From: Bog-473 sp963828505
GTDB taxonomy: Bacteria > Actinomycetota > Acidimicrobiia > Acidimicrobiales > RAAP-2
Length of the DNA: 64,000 nucleotides
Direction: 5' to 3'
NCBI GenBank assembly: GCA_963828505.1
Contig: CAWHFM010000015.1
Coordinates: 62,001-126,000 of the forward strand
Each line of letters starts with the position of its first letter. Position 1 is the stretch's first letter. A program made the position numbers and the translations under genes. Below the pieces are notes generated by a model. The model was not told the DNA's origin, ran no database searches, and saw only the letters and a program-made list of their open reading frames with translations. Shown here in pieces: positions 1 to 8,776 of this stretch.

Positions 1-1346
1 CGTCCGTGCCGAGCGGGCCCTCGTCGAGACGCAGCTCCATGAGGAACGCCAGCGCCCGGCCCACGTCGGGACCAGGTCCGATCCCGAGCAGGTCCATCAC
101 CTCGTTGCCCGAGAGGTCGGGTCGCAAGGAGTCGAGCTCCTCCTGGGCCCGCAGTTCCTCGATGCGCCGCTCCAGCTCTTCCATCCGCCGGGCCAACGCC
201 CGTGCCTTCGAGGCATTGCGGGTGGTGCAGTCGCACCGGGTCAGCTCGTTCAGCGGGTCCAGAAGAGGCCCGGCATCGCGCACGTAGCGGCGCACCGCCT
301 TATCCGTCCAGCCGAGGGCATAGGTGTGGAACCTCAGGTGGAGCTCGACCAGGCGCACCACGGTGTCGATCTCGGCCGCGGGGTACCGCAGCGCCTCCAT
401 CCGGACCCGGGTCATTCGTGCGCCCACCACCTCGTGGTGGTGAAAGGTCACTCCCCCGTCCGTGATCGCTCTCGTCCGGGGCTTGCCGACATCGTGGAAC
501 AGAGCGGCGAGACGCAGCATCTTGTTCTTGGACGTCTTGTCCACCACGGCCAGCGTGTGGGCCAGCACGTCCTTGTGACGGTGGATCGGGTCCTGCTCGA
601 GGGAGAGCGAGGGGAGTTCGGGCAGGAACTCCTCGGCCAGACCGGTACGCACCACAAACCAGAGCGCTTCGGAAGGAACCTCGAGCATCACCATCTTGTC
701 CAGCTCGTCCCTGATCCGCTCGGCGGACACGACCGAGAGGCGTCCGCGCATCCGGCCGATCGCGGCGACAAGGGCAGGATCGGGCGTCAGGGAGAAACGG
801 GCCGAGAAGCGGGCCGCACGCAGCATGCGCAAGGGGTCGTCACCGAAGGAGACTTCGGGGTCCAGCGGGGTACGCAACCGTCCGGCGGCCAGGTCGCCGA
901 GGCCGTCGAACGGATCGACGAGCTCCATCTCGGGCAGTCGCAGCGCCAGGGCATTCACCGTGAAATCCCGCCGGGACAGGTCCTCGACGAGGTCGAGCCC
1001 GAACGACACCTCGGGTTTGCCGCGACTCGGGCACGTAGATCTCGGCCCGATGCGTGGTGATCTCGAAGACGTCGGAACCCTTGCGGCACCCGACCGTTCC
1101 GAAGCGGGCCCCGAGCGTCCAGACGTCGTCAGCCCACCCACGGACGAGCCGCTCCGTCTCATCGGGCCGGGCGTCGGTCGTGAGGTCGTAGTCGCCCCCG
1201 CCCTGCGCCGGGCCGGGAAACAACGCGTCGCGCACGGATCCGCCCACGAGGAAGAGTGACTTGCCCGACCGCTCGAAACGGCGCGCCAGATCCTCGGTCG
1301 CCCCTAGCAGGGGGCGGAAACGCTCGGGGACCGACGTGGACTGCAC
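1..1346 (-). CDS. cca: CCA tRNA nucleotidyltransferase, frameshifted and cut by the left window edge
   Basis: This enzyme adds or repairs the 3' CCA end of tRNAs. The N-terminal part has the nucleotidyltransferase signature FLVGGSVRDALF followed by DYDLTTDARPDE and then FEITTHRAEIYVPESR. After that the frame changes at about 1020-1024: the family continuation KPEVSFGLDLVEDL, then RRDFTVNA, lies one frame over, so one extra base is present. Farther on, the HD-type stretch LFHDVGKPRTRA is seen at about 475-535, and the frame stays open to the window edge. The GTG start at 1346 has TACCGT ending exactly 6 nt upstream, which fits a leaderless transcript diverging from the next gene. This is the position of pcnA in mycobacteria. 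The extra base is more likely a sequence error than gene loss. Confidence 0.88.
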
Positions 1347-1352
1347 CCGCCT

Positions 1353-1374
1353 ACGGTAGTGCGCCCTCTACCCT
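1353..1374. promoter_or_regulatory. Divergent leaderless -10 elements for cca and the DUF6049 gene
   Basis: On the minus strand TACCGT (1353-1358) is followed by 6 nt and the GTG of cca at 1346. On the plus strand TACCCT (1369-1374) is followed by 6 nt and the GTG at 1381. Both spacings place transcription start at or next to the start codon. No convincing -35 hexamer is seen. Confidence 0.55.
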
Positions 1375-1380
1375 TTCCTC

Positions 1381-3451
1381 GTGTCGCAACGCTGGGCTCG
1401 CCTCGGCCTCTGCGCGGTTGTCGCAGCCCTGACGCTCCTCTCCGGAGGGCGTGCTTTGGCCGCGCCCGGTCACGAGCGCACGTCGGAGACGGCCCGCCGA
1501 CCCGCCGCCGGGGTAGGGCGTGCTGCCACCGCGTCGAGCCTAGGACCTCTTCTGTCCCTCACCTCCCAGACCCCCTGGGTCACCGCCGACCAGCCGTGGT
1601 TCAACATCGGCATGAGCGTGGGGGAACCTGCCTCCGAGGCCTCTTCACTCCACCTCAGCCTCACCTTCTACAGCCGGATCGACGACGCCTCCCAGTTTCA
1701 GCAGGCCCTCGGCTCGACCCCGCAGAAGGGCGTGCTGGGGCGGATGCCCGACGTCGGGGTCGAGAACGTGGACGGTCGTCTGGTCGCGTCGGCCTGCCTC
1801 ACCGTCGTGCCGGACGCCGACGTCACCCCGCCGGCATCGGGTACCGGGGCCTGCGCGGGCGGCGGCACCACTCTGGTCCTGGGCTGCACGTTGGCCGCGG
1901 ACACGTGCGGCGACATCTATCCCGTCTCGGTCGCGCTCGTCCGAGGTGGCGCCACCGTCGCCCGGTTCACCACGTTCCTCACCTATCAAGAACCCAGTGC
2001 CGACGGGGACGGCGGGCCCCTGCGGGTGGCCGTGGTGGTGCCGGTGGGATCGGGCAGCGTCGCCACCATGGCCTCCGCGCTGGCCGACCGCCGCACCGTC
2101 CCGACCACACTCGCCGTGAGCCCGCGGGCGGTCGAGCAGGTTCTGCACCGGGGCACCCGGGCCGGAGCCCGTGCTCTGGCCCAGCTGGACGGGCTCGACA
2201 GCCGCGGAAGTGCTCGAGCAGCCCTACGTGCCGGTCAACGTGGCGGCGCTCACCGAAGCGGGTATCGCCGGCGAGATCGAGGCCCAGCTCGGCCGCGGGG
2301 ACGCCCTGTTGCGCACGGCGGGCCTGCACCCGAGCTCGGGTCCGTGGGTGGATGTGGCTTCGAGCTTCTCCCAGGGTGACGGGGCGGATCTGGCCAGCGG
2401 TGTGCAGGTGGCGGGCGCGTCGCAACTGGTCCTCGACGACACCGACCTGGCGCAGGGCGGGCGGAGCAACTACACCTTCGCCCAACCCTTCGAACTCGAC
2501 ATGGGTCACGGCTCGTACGTCTCGGCGGCGGCGGCCGACGCCCAGCTCGGGACGCGTTTCACGGCCACGCCGGGCGATCCAGTGCTCGAAGCGCAGCAGT
2601 TGCTGGCCGGGCTCTCCTTCGTCCACTTCGAGAACGCGTTCCTCACCGACCGCCGGGGCGTCGTGATTGCGCCGCCGTCGGGATGGCAGGCGTCGGGGCC
2701 ACTCGTCGAGGCCCTCCTGGGCGGGCTGACGAACAACCCGGCGCTCGAGCCGGTCACCGTGGAGCAGCTGTTCGAACAGATCCCGGTCGGAGGCAACGGC
2801 GAGCCGTCGACCCGGCGGCTGCAGTCGGGGCCGGCCGGGCACGGGATTTCGCGCACCGTGGCACAACGGATCGCCGCGGCGCGAGTGCAGCTGTCGTCCT
2901 ACAGCGCCGCGGTCGACGGGCGCCCGAGCAGCCTCGCCACGCTCTCGGACGACCTGCTGGCGAGCGAGTCCAGGTCCTTGAGCCCCTCGCGGCGAACGGC
3001 CGCCCTCGACGCGTTCGGGCACGACTTCGCCGGCCAGCTCGGGCAGATCACGCTGGCCACGGAGCGCACGGTGACCTTCACCTCGCGGACCGCTCCGATC
3101 CCCATCACGGTGCTGTCCGCCGCCCCCTATCCCGTGCGCGTGGTCATCTCGCTGGCCAGCGACAAGTTCGTCTTCCCCAACGGGAGCTCCCAGGCGCTCA
3201 CCCTCGACCGTCCCACCACCTCGGTGCGGATGGTCGCGCAGGCCCGGACGTCGGGCGACCGCCTGCCCATCGACGTCACGCTACGCACGCCCGACGGGCA
3301 GGTGGTCCTCGCCCGCACCGTGCTCACGGTCCACTCGACCGCCATCTCCTTCGTCGGCGTGGCCCTCACGGTCCTGGCCGGAGCGGTCCTGCTGGCGTGG
3401 TGGGTGCGCACCTGGCGCAAATCCCGACGGCGGCGCCCGAGGGCGACTTGA
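1381..3451 (+). CDS. Secreted, membrane-anchored DUF6049-type protein (Rv3909-like), frameshifted
   Basis: This large exported protein of unknown function sits between cca and murJ, the position of Rv3909 in mycobacteria. A signal peptide is visible at the N-terminus (hydrophobic run CAVVAALTLLSGGRALAAPG, residues about 11-30). A single transmembrane helix near the C-terminus (ISFVGVALTVLAGAVLLAWW) is followed by a basic tail, so most of the protein should lie outside the cell. The frame shifts at about 2191-2193: reading GGG as GG joins ALAQLDG to STAAEVLEQPYVPVN and gives one protein of about 690 residues. The stop is 2 nt from the first possible murJ start, which suggests co-transcription. 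A role with MurJ in envelope biogenesis is an inference from context only. Confidence 0.75.
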
Positions 3452-3456
3452 CCGTG

Positions 3457-5136
3457 ATGGCCCGCCGTTCCCGCACTCTGCCCCTGCGGACCGCGGCCGC
3501 CTACGTGGCGCTGGGCACCGGCGCCTCCCGCGTCACCGGACTGCTGCGGTTCGTCGCCCTCGCCTGGGCGCTGGGTCAGACCCCGCTGGCCGACTCGTAC
3601 AACTTGGCCAACACGACGCCCAACATGCTCTACGACATCGTGCTGGGCGGTGTCCTGTCCGCCACGTTCATCCCGGTGTTCGTCGACCACATCACCAATC
3701 GGGGCGAGGACGAGGCATTCGAGTCGATCTCGGCGGTCTGCACGGTCTCGGTCGTCGTCTTGCTCTCGACCACGTTGCTCGCCTTGCTCGTCGCCCCCGA
3801 GATCGTCGCGGCCTTCACGGCGCTGGACGCGCACAGCCACCCCGCCCAGCTCGAACGCGTGGCGCAGGAACGGGCGGTCGCCACCACGTTCCTGCGCTGG
3901 TTCGTGATCCAGATCGCCGCTTACGGGTTGTTCGCGCTCGGTGCCGCCCTCCTCAACACCCGGCGGCGGTTCGTGGCGGTGGCGTGGGCACCGATCGTGA
4001 ACAACATCGTCTGCATCGGCGTCCTGGTGTGGTTCGGACTGTGGGCCGGGCGCGCCGCCGACCTGGCCAGCGTCGAAGCGCACCATACGCAGCTCGTCCT
4101 CCTCGGGCTCGGCACGTCGCTCGGCGTCGTGCTCCAGGGGGTGGCCCTGCTGCCGAGCATCCGCGGGGCGAACCTCGGCCGTCTGCGGTGGCGCTGGAAC
4201 CTCCGTGACGAGGCGCTCCGCACGGTGTCGCGCCTCGGCGGATGGACGTTCGGCTTCGTGGTGGCGAACCAGCTCAGCCTCTTCGTGGTCATCCTGCTCG
4301 CAGGCAGCGTGGCGGGGCCGGATCCCGTGTCGTCGTACACCTACGCCTACGCCTTCTTCCAGCTGCCCTATGGGATCATCGCCGTGACCGTCATGTCGGT
4401 GGTCACGCCGGACCTGGCCGAGCGCTGGTCGACCGGCCAGACAGCGGCCTTCCAGCGGCGCATGACGGGCGGTCTCCGCGCCGTTTTGGCCCTCATCGTG
4501 CCCGCCGCGGTCGGCATGCTCCTCCTGGCCCGGCCCGCCGTGGCCCTCCTCCTCGGCCACGGGCACAGCACGCCGGCGGAGACGGCCACCACCGGCGCCG
4601 CGCTCGCCATGTTCGCGCTGGGCCTGCCCGGGTTCTGCGCCTACCTCTATTTCGTGCGCGTGCTGCAGTCGATGCAGCGCACGAGGGTCGCCTTCTACCT
4701 CTACCTGGTGGAGAACGGGCTCAACGTCGCGCTCGCCGTCGCGCTCGTCCACCCCCTCGGTGTGCGCGGCCTCGCGCTCTCATTGTCCATCTCGTACACG
4801 GTGGCGGCGTTCCTGGCGCTGGCGGTCTTCCGCCAGTGGTTCGGCCGCCTCGGTTCGCCGGAGACCTGGGCCCCACTGTGGCGCGTCGTCGTGGCGTCCG
4901 TCCCGATGGGCTTGGTCGTCCTCGTCGTCTCGAACCTCTCGGGATCGACGACCCTGGCCGGCCTGGTGATCCGGGTCGGCGCCGCCGTGGTGGCCGGCGC
5001 GGTCACCTTCGGCGCGGTCGTCGTCTGGTTGGGCCGGCGTCATGATGCGGCGCGCCGACGTCCGCCCCCGCCGGCGCCAACGCCGACGCCGGACTCGATA
5101 CGCGGGCTCGCCCGCCAGGGGCGCATGCAACCCTGA
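3457..5136 (+). CDS. murJ: Lipid II flippase MurJ (MviN family)
   Basis: MurJ moves lipid II from the inner to the outer face of the cytoplasmic membrane for peptidoglycan synthesis. The 559-residue product is a multi-helix membrane protein with the family N-terminal pattern GTGASRVTGLLRFVALAWAL followed by DSYNLANTTPNMLYDIVLGG. About 14 hydrophobic segments are seen. The mycobacterial homologue has a long cytoplasmic pseudokinase and an extracellular domain at its C-terminus. Here the protein ends soon after the last helix with a short proline- and arginine-rich tail (RRRPPPPAPTPTPD). ATG 3457 was chosen; GTG 3454 is directly upstream in the same frame. It probably shares a transcript with the DUF6049 gene. 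Confidence 0.93.
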   Translation: MARRSRTLPLRTAAAYVALGTGASRVTGLLRFVALAWALGQTPLADSYNLANTTPNMLYDIVLGGVLSATFIPVFVDHITNRGEDEAFESISAVCTVSVVVLLSTTLLALLVAPEIVAAFTALDAHSHPAQLERVAQERAVATTFLRWFVIQIAAYGLFALGAALLNTRRRFVAVAWAPIVNNIVCIGVLVWFGLWAGRAADLASVEAHHTQLVLLGLGTSLGVVLQGVALLPSIRGANLGRLRWRWNLRDEALRTVSRLGGWTFGFVVANQLSLFVVILLAGSVAGPDPVSSYTYAYAFFQLPYGIIAVTVMSVVTPDLAERWSTGQTAAFQRRMTGGLRAVLALIVPAAVGMLLLARPAVALLLGHGHSTPAETATTGAALAMFALGLPGFCAYLYFVRVLQSMQRTRVAFYLYLVENGLNVALAVALVHPLGVRGLALSLSISYTVAAFLALAVFRQWFGRLGSPETWAPLWRVVVASVPMGLVVLVVSNLSGSTTLAGLVIRVGAAVVAGAVTFGAVVVWLGRRHDAARRRPPPPAPTPTPDSIRGLARQGRMQP

Positions 5137-5155
5137 GCACCGCCCCGGCCCGTGG

Positions 5156-5161
5156 CAGACT
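5156..5161 (+). promoter_or_regulatory. Leaderless -10 element for degV
   Basis: CAGACT is followed by exactly 6 nt and then the ATG at 5168. It matches the spacing seen at several other genes of this window, with C in place of the first T. Confidence 0.4.
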
Positions 5162-5167
5162 CCCTGC

Positions 5168-6028
5168 ATGCCCGGCGTCCACATCGTGACCGACAGCGCC
5201 TGCGACCTGACGGATGAGCTCGTGAAGGAACACCACGTGGTGGTGGTACCGCTCACGATCCGCTTCGGCACGGAGGAGCTCGAGGACCGGCGCCAGCTGA
5301 GCCCGGCCGAATTCTGGGAGCGGTGCCGGGGACGGCCTGACCTGCCCCAGACGGCTGCCCCCTCGCCCGGCGCCTTCGGCGCCGCCTTCGCGCAGGCCGC
5401 CGACGAAGGAGCGGACGCCGTGCTCTGCCTCACGATCTCGTCCAGGGTCTCGGGCACGTACGACTCGGCGCGCACCGCAGCGGAGACCTTCGATCGGATC
5501 CCGGTCAAGGTGGTCGACACCTACTCGTTGAGCATGGGCCAGGGTCTGATGGTCATCGCCGCCTCCGAGGAGGCGGCCGAGGGCGCGGGGGTGGACGAGC
5601 TGGTGGCGGCGACGGAGGATCGGATCGGCCGTACCCGCATCTACGGCGTGGTCGGCGGGCTGGAGCACCTGCAGAAGGGCGGGCGGATCGGGGGCGCCCG
5701 CGCCCTCCTGGGTTCGCTGTTGAACATCAAGCCGGTGATCCAGGTGAAGGACGGGGAGGTGGCCGAGGAATCCAAGCAGCGGACGCGGGCTCGTGCCCTG
5801 GCCTACCTGAGCGACAAGGTCTCCGCCGACTCGCCCGTCGAGCGCATTGCCGTCGCCGACGGGGCGTGCGGCGACTTCGCGGAGGTGCTCGCCCGTCTGG
5901 CCGGGATCGTGACCCAGCACCCGCTGCTCGTCGTCGAACTGGGGCCGGTGGTGGGGACCCACGCCGGACCCAACACGGTCGGGGTCTGCTACATCCTTCC
6001 GGCTGGCCAGAGCGCAGCCGCCGGGTAG
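5168..6028 (+). CDS. DegV family fatty-acid-binding protein
   Basis: DegV proteins bind a single fatty acid; in Firmicutes the related FakB subunit presents fatty acids to the kinase FakA. The 286-residue product begins VHIVTDSACDLTDEL, the classic DegV start with the TDSxxDL motif. It contains TISSRVSGTYDSA (fatty-acid head-group region) and GGLEHLQKGGRIGGARALLGSLLNIKP, which is typical of the family. No fakA-like gene is present in the window, so the partner is unknown. In mycobacteria this position, between murJ and trxB, holds sigM and Rv3912. The ATG was chosen because of the -10-like hexamer 6 nt upstream and because the family motif follows at once. Confidence 0.9.
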   Translation: MPGVHIVTDSACDLTDELVKEHHVVVVPLTIRFGTEELEDRRQLSPAEFWERCRGRPDLPQTAAPSPGAFGAAFAQAADEGADAVLCLTISSRVSGTYDSARTAAETFDRIPVKVVDTYSLSMGQGLMVIAASEEAAEGAGVDELVAATEDRIGRTRIYGVVGGLEHLQKGGRIGGARALLGSLLNIKPVIQVKDGEVAEESKQRTRARALAYLSDKVSADSPVERIAVADGACGDFAEVLARLAGIVTQHPLLVVELGPVVGTHAGPNTVGVCYILPAGQSAAAG

Positions 6029-6031
6029 TCT
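6026..6031 (+). promoter_or_regulatory. Leaderless -10 element for the small membrane protein and trxB
   Basis: TAGTCT is followed by exactly 6 nt (6032-6037) and then GTG at 6038. It lies at the 3' end of degV and would drive the next gene together with the overlapping trxB. Confidence 0.5.
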
Positions 6032-6037
6032 CACGGC

Positions 6038-6340
6038 GTGCCCGAGGCCGATTTCGCCGACGCGCTTTCGGAGCGCGCGCTCGAGACGATCGACAGCGTC
6101 GTCGCGGCCGTCAACGACAAGGCCATCAGGCCGGCCGTGGTGGCCGCCCGCGGCATTGTCTTCGGCGTCGTGATCGGCGTCATAGGTCTCGCCGTGCTCG
6201 TGCTGTTCTGCGTGCTCTTCATCCGCGTGACCACCATCGCCGGCCACAAGGTGTGGGCGTCGTACACCGTGCTCGGCCTCATCTTCACGGCCGTCGGCGC
6301 CGTCCTCTACGCGCGACGCGGCCTGCCGCCTGATGCCTGA
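6038..6340 (+). CDS. Small two-helix membrane protein of unknown function
   Basis: The 100-residue product is not recognised as a named family. Two transmembrane segments are visible: GIVFGVVIGVIGLAVLVLFC (about residues 39-58) and VLGLIFTAVGAVLY (about 77-91). They follow an N-terminal amphipathic stretch rich in D, E and A. The stop overlaps the trxB start by 8 nt, so translation of the two is probably coupled. Similar small proteins occur next to trxB in other actinobacteria, but I cannot assign a role. The GTG start is supported by the TAGTCT hexamer 6 nt upstream. Confidence 0.75.
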   Translation: MPEADFADALSERALETIDSVVAAVNDKAIRPAVVAARGIVFGVVIGVIGLAVLVLFCVLFIRVTTIAGHKVWASYTVLGLIFTAVGAVLYARRGLPPDA

Positions 6341-7295
6341 GCGGCGCACGGTCGTCATCATCGGGAGCGGTCCGGCCGGCTTGACGGCCGCCCTCTACGC
6401 GGCGCGGGCGCAGCTCGCTCCACTCGTGATCGAAGGTGAGCCGTCGTCGACGAGCGACCAGCCCGGTGGGCAGTTGATGCTGACGACCGACGTCGAGAAC
6501 TACCCCGGTTTCGTCGACGGGATCATGGGACCGGAGCTCATGGGCATCATGCGCTCCCAGGCGCAGCGCTTCGAGGCGGAGCTGCGCACCGCCAAGGTGA
6601 GCAGGCTGGAGTTGTCCTCCTGGCCGTTCGAGATCTGGATCGGTGACCCGAACGCCGACGAGCCGACCGTCCTGGCGGACGCGCTGATCGTCGCGACCGG
6701 GGCGCGCTCGTTGATGCTCGGATGCCCGAACGAGGTCCGCCTTCTCGGCTACGGCGTCTCGACGTGCGCTACGTGCGACGGCTTCTTCTTCCGCGACCAG
6801 CACATCGCCGTCGCCGGAGGCGGGGACTCGGCCATGGAAGAGGCCCTCTTTCTCACCCGCTTCGCGGCGAAAGTCACCGTGATCCACCGCCGCGACGAGC
6901 TACGGGCGTCGAGGATCATGCAAGACCGCGCGTTCGCCAACCCCAAGATCGAGTTCAAGTGGAACTCGGTGGTGACCAATGTCATCGGAGACACGAAGGT
7001 CAGCGGTGTACGCCTGCGCGACACCGTGACCGGCGAGGAGTCGGGTCTCGACGTGACCGGGCTGTTCGTTGCCATCGGCCACGAGCCCAACAGCACACTG
7101 CTCAAGGGACAGCTCGACCTCTTGGACAACGGCTACGTCCGGACGCTGGGCCGCACCACGCGGACCAGCGTCGAAGGTGTCTTCGCATGCGGCGATGTCC
7201 AGGACGACTACTACCGCCAAGCGGTCACGTCGGCCGGTTCGGGCTGCATGGCCGCGATCGACGCCGAGCGCTGGCTCGAAGAGCGCGGCGAGTAG
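6333..7295 (+). CDS. trxB: Thioredoxin-disulfide reductase
   Basis: This flavoenzyme uses NADPH to reduce thioredoxin. The 320-residue product has the FAD-binding motif VVIIGSGPAGLTAALYAARA at the N-terminus. The redox-active CATC lies in STCATCDGFFF (about residues 145-149), the NADPH-binding motif is AVAGGGDSAMEEALFL, and the C-terminal FAD motif is VEGVFACGDVQDDYYRQA. Length and motif order are normal for the low-molecular-weight family. It is followed after about 60 bp by trxA, as in mycobacteria, so the two should work as a pair. Confidence 0.96.
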   Translation: MPERRTVVIIGSGPAGLTAALYAARAQLAPLVIEGEPSSTSDQPGGQLMLTTDVENYPGFVDGIMGPELMGIMRSQAQRFEAELRTAKVSRLELSSWPFEIWIGDPNADEPTVLADALIVATGARSLMLGCPNEVRLLGYGVSTCATCDGFFFRDQHIAVAGGGDSAMEEALFLTRFAAKVTVIHRRDELRASRIMQDRAFANPKIEFKWNSVVTNVIGDTKVSGVRLRDTVTGEESGLDVTGLFVAIGHEPNSTLLKGQLDLLDNGYVRTLGRTTRTSVEGVFACGDVQDDYYRQAVTSAGSGCMAAIDAERWLEERGE

Positions 7296-7354
7296 AACGG
7301 CATGGGAACAGATCGGGTGGACAGGCTGTTGCACCCAGGCGAGGAGGACAAGCC

Positions 7355-7682
7355 ATGAGCGACAAGATCGTGACCCTGACCGACGCCACCTTTGACGAGG
7401 AGGTCAAGGCTTCTGAGGTGCCCGTGTTGGTAGACTTCTGGGCCGAGTGGTGCGGCCCGTGCAAGATGATCTCCCCGGTTCTGGAGGAGATCGCCGAGGA
7501 ACAGGCGGGCAAGGTGAAGGTGGGCAAGATCAACATCGACGACAACCTCGACGTGACGCGTCGTTTCGACGTGCTGAGTATCCCGACGTTGATCCTCTTC
7601 AAGGACGGCGAGCCCCTGGTGCGCCTGATCGGGGCGAAGCCCAAGAGCCCAGCTGGTCGAGGAGATCTCGGCCTACCTGTAG
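7355..7682 (+). CDS. trxA: Thioredoxin, frameshifted near the C-terminus
   Basis: Thioredoxin reduces protein disulfides and is recharged by TrxB. The product has the active site FWAEWCGPCKM and the cis-proline loop LSIPTLILFKDGE. After GAKPKS the expected ending QLVEEISAYL and a TAG at 7680-7682 are found one frame over. A single extra C in the CCC at 7648-7650 therefore breaks the frame. Without that base the protein is 108 residues, the usual length. As written, the frame runs on into the downstream cwlM-like gene. A strong ribosome binding site GAGGAGG (7341-7347) lies 7 nt before the ATG. Confidence 0.93.
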
Positions 7683-7697
7683 CGCTTCCGCTCTCCC

Positions 7698-7725
7698 TCG
7701 GACACCGCGGTCATGCGGTGTCCGA
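7698..7725. other. Perfect 11-bp inverted repeat with 6-nt loop between trxA and cwlM
   Basis: The arms TCGGACACCGC and GCGGTGTCCGA pair perfectly around GGTCAT. No T-run follows, so it is not a classical intrinsic terminator. The only standard start codon for the downstream gene (GTG 7718) lies inside the 3' arm, so the hairpin could limit its translation. Confidence 0.5.
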
Positions 7726-8656
7726 CGTCCAGCACCGCCTAGCCGCTGTTCTGCCCGGCGCTCCGGTCGACCCCGACGGCATCTTCGGGCCGGCCACACG
7801 GGCCGCGGTCGAGGCCTTCCAGCGGCTCCGCGGCCTTCGGATGGACGGCATCTGTGGCCGGCAGACCTGGAACACCCTGGTCGAGGCGGGTTTCCGGCTT
7901 GGGGACCGCTTCCTGTATCGGCGCACCCCGATGCTCCGCGGCGACGACGTTGCCGAGTTGCAACAGCGTTTGTGCACGCTCGGCTTCGATACGGGCCGGG
8001 TCGACGGCATCTTCGGGGACGCCACGAGTTCGGCTCTCGGCGAATTCCAACGGAACGCGGGCCTTCCCGTCGACGGCATCGTGGGCGGAGCGACGCTGCG
8101 TGAGCTGTTGCGCCTGGAGAGCCGATACCGCGATCCGGAGCTGGTGTCGGCCGTGCGCGCCCGTGCCGTGCTCCGTGACGCGCCACCGACGTTGAGCGGT
8201 CGCCGGGTGGCGGTCGGCGAGAGCGGCGGTCTCGGCAGCGTGGCCGGGGCGTTGCGCCGGCGTCTGCAGATCGGAGGCACGGTCGTGACCGAGCTGCACA
8301 ACCCCGATGACTCCGCCCAGGCCCGGGAGGCCAACGACCTCGGTGTCGACGTCTTCGTAGGGCTCCGACTCAACCCGGCCTCGGTATCCTGCCAGACCGC
8401 ATTCTGGGCCGGCACCCACGACGAATCGCCCGGGGGGCGCCGGCTGGCGGAGCTGATCCAACTGGCCGTTCCCGTCGCGCTCGGTGTCGGTGATGCAGGC
8501 GTCCACGGCATGTCGTTGCCCATCCTGCGGGAGACCCGGATGCCGGCGGTCCTGATGGAGATGGGGCCGACGAGCACGGTCGTCGAGCGGGCATCGTCGC
8601 TGGCCTCGGCCATCTCGTCGGCCCTCGATCGCTGGGCCGACGGGTCCTGGGACTGA
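7718..8656 (+). CDS. cwlM: CwlM-like peptidoglycan-binding protein with a degenerate amidase domain
   Basis: The product has two peptidoglycan-binding-type repeats (VDPDGIFGPATRAAVEAFQ and DGIFGDATSSALGEFQ), then an N-acetylmuramoyl-L-alanine amidase (Amidase_3) fold. The zinc-binding histidines of active amidases are missing. The first motif, normally DPGHGG, reads AVGESGGLGS, and the second, normally SIHAN, reads GLRLN. The glutamate-containing strand VLMEMGPTS is kept. There is no signal peptide. Mycobacterial CwlM, found at the same locus, is a cytoplasmic non-catalytic regulator of MurA that is phosphorylated by PknB, so a similar role is likely. The start is uncertain: repeat sequence (LGHRGHAVSDVQ) extends upstream of GTG 7718 with no ATG, GTG or TTG before it except through the trxA frame. 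Confidence 0.82.
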   Translation: MSDVQHRLAAVLPGAPVDPDGIFGPATRAAVEAFQRLRGLRMDGICGRQTWNTLVEAGFRLGDRFLYRRTPMLRGDDVAELQQRLCTLGFDTGRVDGIFGDATSSALGEFQRNAGLPVDGIVGGATLRELLRLESRYRDPELVSAVRARAVLRDAPPTLSGRRVAVGESGGLGSVAGALRRRLQIGGTVVTELHNPDDSAQAREANDLGVDVFVGLRLNPASVSCQTAFWAGTHDESPGGRRLAELIQLAVPVALGVGDAGVHGMSLPILRETRMPAVLMEMGPTSTVVERASSLASAISSALDRWADGSWD

Positions 8657-8713
8657 GCCCGGACGTTCAGTGGCCGTTACGCGACGAATCCCTACGGACC
8701 GTGAACAGCGTGA

Positions 8714-8746
8714 CAATCCACAACATGATGCACAGGTTGTGGATGA
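8714..8746. other. Pair of inverted DnaA-box-like sequences between cwlM and parB
   Basis: CAATCCACA (8714-8722) and, inverted, TGTGGATGA (8738-8746) are both close to the DnaA-box consensus. Their cores form a perfect 9-bp inverted repeat, ATCCACAAC with GTTGTGGAT, 11 nt apart. The site lies between convergent genes, where a promoter is not expected. A DnaA-binding or hairpin role is possible. A smaller palindrome, AGTTC-CGT-GAACT, follows at 8766-8778. Confidence 0.45.
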
Positions 8747-8776
8747 AGCTGAACCGACCCTTGACAGTTCCGTGAA

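Noticed and set aside
5231..5250. CACCACGTGGTG palindrome in degV as a further parS site
   Set aside because: Only the CACGTG centre matches. The flanking bases do not fit parS, and it encodes a conserved part of the protein.
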